Below are positions 1 through 5,230 of a DNA stretch of 5,230 bases, piece after piece. The stretch lies in NCBI GenBank assembly GCA_022712475.1, contig JALAGK010000244.1, forward strand, positions 1 through 5,230. Reading direction: 5' to 3'. The translations under genes and the position numbers were made by a program. How positions within the stretch are numbered: the first letter of the stretch is position 1; each line of letters opens with the position of its first letter. The stretch is from Enterobacteriaceae bacterium (GTDB lineage: Bacteria > Pseudomonadota > Gammaproteobacteria > Enterobacterales > Enterobacteriaceae). The notes beneath the pieces are model-generated. The model did not search any database. It saw only the letters and a list, made by a program, of their open reading frames with translations, and was not told the DNA's origin.

Positions 1-1340
1 ACTACGGCACAGCGCACTGCTCGCTGGCGGTCATGCGCAATGGCGCACCGCAAATGTTAAAAATGGCTGGCGATTCGCCATTATTGCCGTCAATGATTTG
101 CGCACCCACGCGTGAAGGCATCAGTGAATGGCTGTGGCGCCACCACCAGGTGACGCCCGGTGGAGACGAAGGACAGGCGCTACTTAAGCGTGCGTTGAAT
201 GTAAACCGCGACGAAGATATTACTATCACGCCTGCCAGCGTGCAGTTTGGCCTGGCCGCACTCGCAAACTATATGGAAGACCCAGAAGACGTCTGGTTTG
301 TGAAATCCCCCAAGTCGTTTCTCGGCGCAAGCGGCCTCAAGCCACAGCAAATTGCACTGTTTGAAGACCTGGTCTGTGCCATGATGCTGCATATTCGCCA
401 GCAGGCCGAAGCCCAGCTCAACGCCCGAGTGGAGCAGGCAGTGATTGGCCGCCCGATAAACTTTCAGGGTACTGGTGGCGATGACGCCAACGCCCAGGCG
501 GTAGGCATTCTTGAGCGGGCAGCAAACCGGGCCGGATTTGCTGATGTGGTATTTCAGTTTGAACCGGTCGCCGCTGGACTGGACTTTGAAGCCACCCTAA
601 CCGACGAGCAGCGGGTGCTGGTGGTGGATATCGGCGGTGGCACCACCGACTGCTCGCTGCTGTTAATGGGACCACAGTGGCGCACGCGTCGCGACCGCGA
701 GCACAGCCTGCTCGGCCACAGCGGCTGTCGCGTCGGCGGTAACGATCTGGATATTGCCGTGGCGTTCAAACAACTGATGCCGCTACTGGGCCTCGGCGGC
801 GAAACGCAAAAAGGCATCGCCCTGCCCGCACTGCCGTGGTGGAATGCGGTGGCTATCAACGACGTACCGGCACAAAGTGAATTTTACAGCAGCGCCTGCG
901 GTCGTCTGCTGGCGGATTTAGTCCGTGACGCCCGAGAACCAGAGAAGGTCGCGCACCTGCTTAAAGTGTGGCGTCAACGTCTGAGCTACCGGCTGGTACG
1001 CTGCGCCGAAGAAGGAAAAATCGCGCTCTCGGAACATAACAGCACGACGCTGCGTCTGCCGTTTATCGCCGAAGCGCTGGCAACGGAAATGAACGGCGAT
1101 GCGCTGGCGAGCGCGCTGGCCCAGCCGCTACAACGTATTCTTGAACAAGTCACGCTGGCGCTGGAATCAAGCAAGGAAATGCCAGATGTGATTTACCTCA
1201 CCGGCGGTAGCGCCCGCTCACCAATTATCCGCCAGGCGCTGGCAGCATTGCTACCCCAAACGCGCATCGCCAGCGGCGATGACTTTGGCTCGGTGACTGC
1301 CGGACTGGCCAGATGGGCGGAAGTGGTGTTTCAGGATTAA
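1..1340 (+). CDS. yegD: YegD, Hsp70/actin-fold chaperone-like protein (5' end cut by window edge)
   Basis: This is a divergent member of the Hsp70/actin ATPase superfamily; its physiological client and role are not established. The frame is open from base 3, and the bases before the first ATG (33) encode YGTAHCSLAV, the end of the phosphate-1 loop at the N-terminus of E. coli YegD (MFIGFDYGTA...). The ATG at 33 is therefore internal, and about six codons lie outside the window. The phosphate-2 loop VVDIGGGTTDCSLL starts at base 621, and the adenosine loop IYLTGGSARSP starts at base 1191. The rest, including FVKSPKSFLGASGLKPQQ and the C-terminus AGLARWAEVVF, matches YegD closely as I recall it. 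Full length would be about 451 aa, close to the 450 aa of E. coli. As in other YegD proteins, the chain ends after the nucleotide-binding domain, with no DnaK-type substrate-binding domain or lid, so classical Hsp70 folding activity should not be assumed. It converges on the chemoreceptor gene and ends 20 bp before a strong terminator. Confidence 0.96.
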   Translation, partial: YGTAHCSLAVMRNGAPQMLKMAGDSPLLPSMICAPTREGISEWLWRHHQVTPGGDEGQALLKRALNVNRDEDITITPASVQFGLAALANYMEDPEDVWFVKSPKSFLGASGLKPQQIALFEDLVCAMMLHIRQQAEAQLNARVEQAVIGRPINFQGTGGDDANAQAVGILERAANRAGFADVVFQFEPVAAGLDFEATLTDEQRVLVVDIGGGTTDCSLLLMGPQWRTRRDREHSLLGHSGCRVGGNDLDIAVAFKQLMPLLGLGGETQKGIALPALPWWNAVAINDVPAQSEFYSSACGRLLADLVRDAREPEKVAHLLKVWRQRLSYRLVRCAEEGKIALSEHNSTTLRLPFIAEALATEMNGDALASALAQPLQRILEQVTLALESSKEMPDVIYLTGGSARSPIIRQALAALLPQTRIASGDDFGSVTAGLARWAEVVFQD

Positions 1341-1360
1341 CCCCATCACATCATCACACT

Positions 1361-1396
1361 GTAATAAAAAAGCGCCTGACGGCGCTTTTTTATTAC
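1361..1396. terminator. Perfect bidirectional intrinsic terminator between yegD and the chemoreceptor gene
   Basis: The sequence GTAATAAAAAAGCGCC is followed by a TGAC loop and then its exact reverse complement, giving a 16-bp stem with no mismatch. The GC-rich core (GCGCC/GGCGC) is flanked by six A on the left and six T on the right, so it is a U-tract terminator read from either strand. It lies 20 bp after the yegD stop and about 120 bp after the minus-strand chemoreceptor stop, so it can serve both convergent genes. In the rest of the 1341-1515 gap I see only weak 5-bp inverted repeats (1403-1425 and 1503-1516) and no gene. Confidence 0.93.
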
Positions 1397-1515
1397 GTAA
1401 ATCCGGCTTACCCCGCAAGTGCCGGGCTATTGGTCACTCAACGTTCTGACGTACCTGAATTGACTGTCGCCAGCCACGTTGTTTGTCCATGCCCATGCCA
1501 ATACGTGACAACACG

Positions 1516-3303
1516 TTAAATCCTGAATTGCCCCACCACACGCGCCAGATCCCGCGCCTGGCCCAATAGCTCAGAGGACGCGGCGGAAGACTGTTCCACC
1601 AGCGCGGCATTCTGCTGCACAATGCCATCCAGTTGCGCGACAGCCTTGTTGATTTCGCTGATGCCACGCGTCTGCTCATCCGCAGTCTGGGTAATTTGCG
1701 CCATAATCGCGGTCACGGACGTCACGCTGGTGACAATTTCCTGCATGGTATCACCCGAGCGTTGTACCTGCTTTGCACCGGAATTCACGCTCGCAACCGT
1801 AGCATCAATCAACGTACGAATCTCTTTGGCTGCGCCCGCGCTACGGCTGGCAAGGCTTCGCACCTCATTCGCCACTACGGCAAAACCGCGCCCCTGTTCA
1901 CCTGCTCGTGCGGCTTCTACTGAGGCATTGAGCGCCAGAATATTGGTCTGAAAGGCAATACCGTCAATCACGCTGATGATATTCCCTATCTTTGCCGATG
2001 CGTCTTCAATGTCCTTCATGGTGTGAATCACTTCACCTACTGACTCACCGCCGCGACGCGCCACCGCAGCCGCCGCCTGTACTGCCTTATTGGCTTCCTG
2101 CGCCGAACAGGCAGAGCTCTCAACCGTCGAAGAAATCTGCTCCAGCGCCGCAGAAGTCTGCTGTAAGTTTGCGGCCGAGGCTTCGGTACGCGTCGATAAA
2201 TCGAGCGTGCCGGCCGCAATTTCTTCTGACGCGGTACGTACCGATTCACTGCTGGCGCGAATGGCTCTCATCACCACTGCCAGCTTGTCGACAAAACGGT
2301 TAAAGGCACGAGCAATTTGTGCGACTTCATCATTTCCGTTCACCGCCAGACGGCGCGTTAGGTCTTCATCTCCGCCAGCAATGGCTTCCATTGAGGCGCG
2401 GATATTATCCAGCGGCCCAAGGCTACGTCGGGTAATCAGGTTAACCACCAGCCCGGAGATAAGAATCAGCACCAATAGCGACGCCGCCGACAGGCGCAGC
2501 AAATGGGTCATGCTGGCATTTGCCTCGGCTTTATCCATCACGACAACAATAAACCAGGACGTGCCCTCCACAGGCAGCGCCATCACGTAGGCCATATTGC
2601 CCGCAACAGACATCTGCAACGGTTTCTTTGCCACCAGCAACTGCGTGAGACTCAGATTTTCGATAAGGGCACTTAGCGGCTTAAGCGCCATGTCATCGCG
2701 CGGGTGGGCAATAATGGTGCCGTCTGCATCAATCAGCATGCCGAAACTGTCCGGCGTGGGATGAATGGAACGCACGTTGTTAATGACATCAGCCATCTCG
2801 AGGTCACCGGCCACCACGCCATGCACTACGCCGCCTTCAACACGCGGCGCCGCCACAGTCACGGTCAGTTTGCCGCTGGAAACGTCCATATAAGGGTTGG
2901 TGACAATCGCTTTACCTGCACTGAGGGCCTGTAAATACCACGGGCGCACGGTAGGGTCGTAATCATCAGGAATACCAGAGGGATCGGAGGAGAAAGTACG
3001 TTTATCCGCAAGGGCAATATCAACATTCAGAAAACCACCCGCCACTTCGGTCGTCTTAAGCAGCGCCATGGGCACAGTATCACTTACGTGGGGAAGGAGC
3101 GCGTTAATGTGCGATACGTGCATATCCACCCACAGTTCTACCGTCTCGGCATGGCTTGCCGCAAGCGACGTCAGCGTGGCATCCACGGCGTTCTGATTGG
3201 CACGACTGCTGACCGTGTAATTAATCAAGGTGTTTACGCCCAGGGAAAATACCACCAGCAGGGTCGACGCTATCAGCAACCGGGTACGTATCGAACTAAA
3301 CAT
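1516..3303 (-). CDS. Methyl-accepting chemotaxis protein with a periplasmic dCache amino-acid-sensor domain
   Basis: Inner-membrane chemoreceptor, 595 aa, that should signal through CheW/CheA to the flagellar motor. Domains: TM1 about residues 9-29; periplasmic dCache about 30-260; TM2 about 269-290; HAMP about 291-343; cytoplasmic signalling coiled coil 344-595. The tip, residues 447-470 ([20 protein letters not shown] and onward), is canonical for Tsr/Tar-type receptors. The dCache domain carries Y115, R120, W122, Y123, Y138, D140 and D167, which fits the published amino-acid-binding signature (Y-x4-R-x-W-Y, then Y-x-D and a distal D), so an amino-acid ligand is predicted. The start is the ATG at 3301-3303 because GGAG (3309-3312) lies 5 nt upstream; the in-frame TTG at 3319-3321 would add six residues that overlap this ribosome site. 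The protein stops at QFRI and lacks the C-terminal linker and NWETF-type CheR/CheB tether. The exact ligand and an orthologue name cannot be assigned. It is a single-gene unit with a sigma-28 promoter, convergent to yegD and divergent from mdtA. Confidence 0.95.
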   Translation of the reverse strand: MFSSIRTRLLIASTLLVVFSLGVNTLINYTVSSRANQNAVDATLTSLAASHAETVELWVDMHVSHINALLPHVSDTVPMALLKTTEVAGGFLNVDIALADKRTFSSDPSGIPDDYDPTVRPWYLQALSAGKAIVTNPYMDVSSGKLTVTVAAPRVEGGVVHGVVAGDLEMADVINNVRSIHPTPDSFGMLIDADGTIIAHPRDDMALKPLSALIENLSLTQLLVAKKPLQMSVAGNMAYVMALPVEGTSWFIVVVMDKAEANASMTHLLRLSAASLLVLILISGLVVNLITRRSLGPLDNIRASMEAIAGGDEDLTRRLAVNGNDEVAQIARAFNRFVDKLAVVMRAIRASSESVRTASEEIAAGTLDLSTRTEASAANLQQTSAALEQISSTVESSACSAQEANKAVQAAAAVARRGGESVGEVIHTMKDIEDASAKIGNIISVIDGIAFQTNILALNASVEAARAGEQGRGFAVVANEVRSLASRSAGAAKEIRTLIDATVASVNSGAKQVQRSGDTMQEIVTSVTSVTAIMAQITQTADEQTRGISEINKAVAQLDGIVQQNAALVEQSSAASSELLGQARDLARVVGQFRI

Positions 3304-3315
3304 GCTTTCTCCACC
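3304..3315 (-). promoter_or_regulatory. Ribosome binding site deciding the chemoreceptor start
   Basis: The minus-strand sequence GGTGGAGAAAGC directly precedes the ATG at 3303-3301. The GGAG core is 5 nt from the start codon. This favours the 595-aa form over the upstream TTG at 3321-3319, which would place the Shine-Dalgarno sequence inside the coding region. Confidence 0.8.
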
Positions 3316-3342
3316 ATTCAACAGCCCATTGGGTTCACTGCG

Positions 3343-3369
3343 ATATCGACCAGGCAGGAGAAAACTTTA
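3343..3369 (-). promoter_or_regulatory. Sigma-28 (FliA) flagellar class 3 promoter for the chemoreceptor
   Basis: Read on the minus strand, the sequence is TAAAGTTT (3369-3362), an 11-nt spacer (3361-3351) and GTCGATAT (3350-3343). The enterobacterial FliA consensus is TAAAGTTT-N11-GCCGATAA, so the -35 element is 8/8, the spacer is exact and the -10 element is 6/8. Transcription would start near 3336, giving a leader of about 33 nt with the GGAG ribosome site. The position and strand fit a class 3 chemotaxis gene, tying its expression to flagellar assembly through FliA and FlgM. Confidence 0.88.
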
Positions 3370-3563
3370 AAGATAACGGGCAAGAAAAGGTCATAAGCGC
3401 CACTATTGGGACAATTCCAACGCCCGCGTATACATTTGGCTCGCGACATGGCGAGATAGTCATCAACTCACAACGGCCCGCGCAGTGAGGTTGTGGCGCG
3501 TATAAACACAGCGGAATACACCTAAACTCTCTGTTTCATCAACAAATCCCTGGATTCTTCCAT

Positions 3564-3582
3564 ATTTCCTTCATCATTAGGC
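3564..3582 (+). promoter_or_regulatory. Candidate BaeR-binding site upstream of mdtA
   Basis: The sequence ATTTCCTTCATCATTAGGC fits the published BaeR motif TTTTTCTCCATDATTGGC at 14 of 18 positions if one extra A before GGC is allowed; without that gap the fit is poorer. It lies 66 bp upstream of the mdtA start, a sensible place for an activator site. In E. coli the BaeSR envelope-stress system activates this operon. Position and similarity support the call, but the motif is degenerate. Confidence 0.45.
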
Positions 3583-3583
3583 G

Positions 3584-3596
3584 AGCCAGGCTGGCT
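3584..3596. repeat. 13-bp palindrome AGCCAGGCTGGCT in the mdtA promoter region
   Basis: Two 6-bp arms (AGCCAG and CTGGCT) are perfectly complementary around a single central G. The palindrome begins 2 bp after the candidate BaeR box and abuts possible weak -10 hexamers (TAAACT 3596-3601, TAGTAT 3601-3606). It may be an operator half of the promoter or a chance palindrome; no T-run follows, so it is not a terminator. Confidence 0.4.
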
Positions 3597-3648
3597 AAAC
3601 TAGTATCATCTCGCCTAAATCGTTTCAGGAACAGAAGACATAATAATT

Positions 3649-4941
3649 ATGAAAGGCACGAAAAAATCCCGCTGGTTATGGCTGTTTGGCGCTATCGTTA
3701 TCGCGCTCGCGGTTATCTTTTTCTGGCGCTCTCAGTTTGCAGCTGACAAAAGCGGCGCACCGCAGGCTTCCGGTCAGCAGAAGCCGGGCGCAGGTGCCGG
3801 GCGTCGCGGTATGCGCGGTCCCGCGCCTCCAGTGCAGGCCGCCAGCGCTACCAGCGAATCCGTGCCTCGTTATTTAACCGGTCTTGGCACCGTTACCGCA
3901 GCCAACACCGTCACCGTGCGCAGCCGTGTTGACGGCCAGCTTATCGCTCTGCACTTCCAGGAAGGCCAGCAGGTAAAAGCCGGTGACCTGCTGGCAGAAA
4001 TTGACCCGAGCCAGTTTAAAGTCGCTCTGGCTCAGGCTCAGGGGCAGTTGGCAAAAGATAAAGCAACGCTCGCCAACGCGCAGCGCGATCTCGCGCGTTA
4101 TCAGCAACTTGCTAAAACAAGCCTCGTTTCCCGCCAGGAGCTGGATGCCCAGCAGGCACTGGTAAACGAAACCGCAGGCACCATTAAAGCCAACGAATCC
4201 GCCGTTGCCAGCGCCCAGTTACAGCTTGACTGGAGCCGCGTGACCGCGCCTATTGATGGCCGCGTGGGCCTTAAACAGGTCGATATTGGCAACCAGATTT
4301 CCAGCGGCGATACCACCGGCATTGTGGTGCTGACTCAGACGCACCCTATCGACCTGGTGTTCACCCTGCCAGAGAGCGACATTGCCACTATCATGCAGGC
4401 GCAAAAAGCGGGTAAAACCCTCAGTGTTGAAGCCTGGGACCGTACCAACAAGCAGAAACTCAGCACCGGTAAGCTCCTGAGCCTCGACAACCAGATTGAC
4501 ACCACGACCGGCACCATCAAACTCAAGGCACGTTTTGAGAACCTTGACGATGTACTGTTCCCCAATCAGTTCGTCAACGCCCGCATGCTGGTGGATACCC
4601 AGCATGATGCGGTGGTCATTCCTGCTGCGGCGCTGCAAATGGGCAACGATGGCCATTTTGTCTGGGTACTTAACGCTGACAACAAAGTCAGCAAACATCT
4701 GGTCACCACAGGCATTCAGGACAACACCAAAGTGGTGATTACCGGCGGGCTGTCCGCAGGTGACCGCGTGGTGACCGACGGCATTGACAGACTGACCGAA
4801 GGCGCAACCGTGGAAGTGGTGCAGGCAGCCGGTACCGGTGAGACTAAAACTGACGCCAGCACAGGTAGCAGTAACAACAACGACGCGCCACCGCGCGACA
4901 GCAACGGCTCTGACCGTCCAGCCCAGGGAGCGCGTTCCTGA
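3649..4941 (+). CDS. mdtA: MdtA, periplasmic adaptor (membrane fusion protein) of the MdtABC RND efflux pump
   Basis: MdtA links the MdtB/MdtC inner-membrane RND transporter to an outer-membrane channel of the TolC type; in E. coli the pump exports bile salts, novobiocin and related compounds. The 430-aa protein has a basic N-terminus and one hydrophobic segment (about 9-26) with no lipobox cysteine, so it is anchored or exported by that segment rather than lipidated. Next come a Gly/Pro/Ala-rich linker (about 33-64), lipoyl half-motifs (about 88-120 and 197-225) enclosing an alpha-helical hairpin (about 121-196), a beta-barrel (about 232-315) and a membrane-proximal domain (about 320-392). 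The core is nearly identical to E. coli MdtA as I recall it ([28 protein letters not shown]). The N-terminal linker and the Asn/Asp/Ser/Thr-rich tail (about 395-426) differ, making it about 15 aa longer than the 415-aa E. coli protein; the terminal GARS is retained. The start codon follows a weak purine tract (AGAAGA, 3633-3638). Its stop overlaps mdtB. Confidence 0.97.
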   Translation: MKGTKKSRWLWLFGAIVIALAVIFFWRSQFAADKSGAPQASGQQKPGAGAGRRGMRGPAPPVQAASATSESVPRYLTGLGTVTAANTVTVRSRVDGQLIALHFQEGQQVKAGDLLAEIDPSQFKVALAQAQGQLAKDKATLANAQRDLARYQQLAKTSLVSRQELDAQQALVNETAGTIKANESAVASAQLQLDWSRVTAPIDGRVGLKQVDIGNQISSGDTTGIVVLTQTHPIDLVFTLPESDIATIMQAQKAGKTLSVEAWDRTNKQKLSTGKLLSLDNQIDTTTGTIKLKARFENLDDVLFPNQFVNARMLVDTQHDAVVIPAAALQMGNDGHFVWVLNADNKVSKHLVTTGIQDNTKVVITGGLSAGDRVVTDGIDRLTEGATVEVVQAAGTGETKTDASTGSSNNNDAPPRDSNGSDRPAQGARS

Positions 4942-5230
4942 TGCAGGTATTACCTCCCAGCGCCACAGGCGGCCCGTCGCGCCTGTTTATCCTGCGCCCG
5001 GTCGCCACCACGCTTATGATGGTGGCGATTATGCTGGCCGGGATAATTGGTTATCGCTTCCTGCCGGTTTCCGCCCTGCCGGAAGTGGATTACCCTACCA
5101 TTCAGGTCACTACGCTCTATCCCGGCGCCAGCCCGGATGTGGTGACATCAGCCATTACCGCCCCGCTGGAGCGTCAGTTCGGGCAGATGTCTGGCCTGAA
5201 ACAAATGTCGTCCCAGAGCGCGGGGGGCGC
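4941..5230 (+). CDS. mdtB: MdtB, RND multidrug efflux transporter subunit (3' end cut by window edge)
   Basis: This is the N-terminal 96 residues of an inner-membrane RND proton/drug antiporter of about 1040 aa. In E. coli, MdtB assembles with MdtC into a heterotrimeric pump served by MdtA. The start [20 protein letters not shown] matches E. coli MdtB. It is followed by TM1 (about 16-38) and the first porter-domain stretch [16 protein letters not shown], typical of the family, then [20 protein letters not shown]. The ATG overlaps the mdtA stop as TGATG, and AGGGAG at 4925-4930 provides a ribosome site with a 10-nt spacing, so the two genes are likely translationally coupled in one operon. The frame is intact to the window end, and nothing suggests a pseudogene. 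Confidence 0.97.
   Translation, partial: MQVLPPSATGGPSRLFILRPVATTLMMVAIMLAGIIGYRFLPVSALPEVDYPTIQVTTLYPGASPDVVTSAITAPLERQFGQMSGLKQMSSQSAGG

Larger units (their letters stand above)
3304..3648. other. Divergent intergenic region between the chemoreceptor gene and mdtA
   Basis: These 345 bp separate two divergently transcribed genes. The left part (3304-3369) is the chemoreceptor leader and its sigma-28 promoter. The right part (about 3560-3648) is the mdtA control region. The middle holds an inverted repeat CACAAC/GTTGTG (3469-3474 and 3490-3495), a small hairpin CTCGC-GACATG-GCGAG (3440-3455) and a direct repeat CGCGTATA (3425-3432 and 3497-3504). I see no convincing small ORF with a ribosome site and no tRNA. 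I also did not recognise the sib-type RNA genes that, as I recall, lie upstream of mdtA in E. coli K-12. Confidence 0.7.

Noticed and set aside
33..35. ATG at 33 as the start of yegD
   Set aside because: The frame is open to the window edge and the upstream residues match the conserved YegD N-terminus, so the true start is outside the window.
1403..1425. CCGGC/GCCGG arms resembling a REP-type palindrome
   Set aside because: The stem is only 5 bp with a 13-nt loop and does not match the enterobacterial REP consensus.
1434..1515. Possible lost C-terminal tail of the chemoreceptor or a small gene downstream of its stop
   Set aside because: The in-frame 25 codons and the alternative frame ending in QNVE show no NWETF-like motif, no homology I recognise and no ribosome site.
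2090..2590. 166-aa open frame on the plus strand inside the chemoreceptor gene
   Set aside because: It is antisense to well-conserved HAMP and signalling-domain codons, has Ser/Arg/Ala-rich shadow composition, and shows no recognisable domain.
3304..3321. Alternative TTG start adding six residues (MNGGES) to the chemoreceptor
   Set aside because: These codons contain the GGTGGAG ribosome site for the ATG at 3303, and no comparable site lies before the TTG.
3406..3434. Possible sigma-70 promoter on the plus strand (TTGGGA, 17-bp spacer, TATACA)
   Set aside because: Each hexamer matches only 4 of 6 and the -10 lacks its conserved last T; it would give mdtA a leader of about 200 nt, so it is too weak to call.
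4219..4698. 159-aa open frame on the minus strand inside mdtA
   Set aside because: It is antisense to the conserved mdtA core, with no family resemblance and no supporting ribosome site identified.
1..5230. CRISPR arrays, insertion sequences, toxin-antitoxin pairs, tRNAs or phage genes
   Set aside because: None of the expected repeats, transposase ORFs or RNA folds were seen; nearly all sequence is accounted for by four conventional genes and their control regions.

Overview
The window looks like a chromosomal segment of a motile member of the Enterobacteriaceae. The two flanking loci match the E. coli genes yegD and mdtA/mdtB closely along their length as I recall those proteins. The gene between them is a flagellar-regulon chemoreceptor, which argues against a non-motile genus such as Klebsiella. 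I cannot fix the genus; Enterobacter-like relatives are plausible.

Layout: (1) 1-1340, plus strand: yegD, an Hsp70/actin-fold protein without a substrate-binding domain, missing only about its first six codons. (2) 1341-1515: convergent intergenic gap with a perfect 16-bp-stem bidirectional terminator at 1361-1396. (3) 1516-3303, minus strand: a 595-aa methyl-accepting chemotaxis protein with a periplasmic dCache domain carrying what appears to be the complete amino-acid-binding signature, HAMP and a canonical signalling hairpin. A near-consensus sigma-28 (FliA) promoter lies just upstream at 3343-3369. (4) 3304-3648: divergent intergenic region holding the chemoreceptor promoter, several small inverted repeats and a candidate BaeR box in front of mdtA. 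(5) 3649-4941, plus strand: mdtA, the periplasmic adaptor of the MdtABC RND efflux pump. (6) 4941 to the edge: the start of mdtB, overlapping the mdtA stop by one base (TGATG).

The mdtA-mdtB pair is the head of an envelope-stress efflux operon, which in E. coli continues mdtC-mdtD-baeS-baeR. The chemoreceptor is an independent single-gene unit with its own sigma-28 promoter and a shared terminator. In E. coli K-12, as I recall it, the yegD-mdtA interval holds other genes (yegI to yegL and the sib RNAs), so this interval is a variable slot occupied here by a chemoreceptor. I see no CRISPR, transposon, tRNA or phage element and no undescribed multi-gene system. The most informative novelty is the chemoreceptor: its predicted ligand class, its promoter and its reduced adaptation apparatus.
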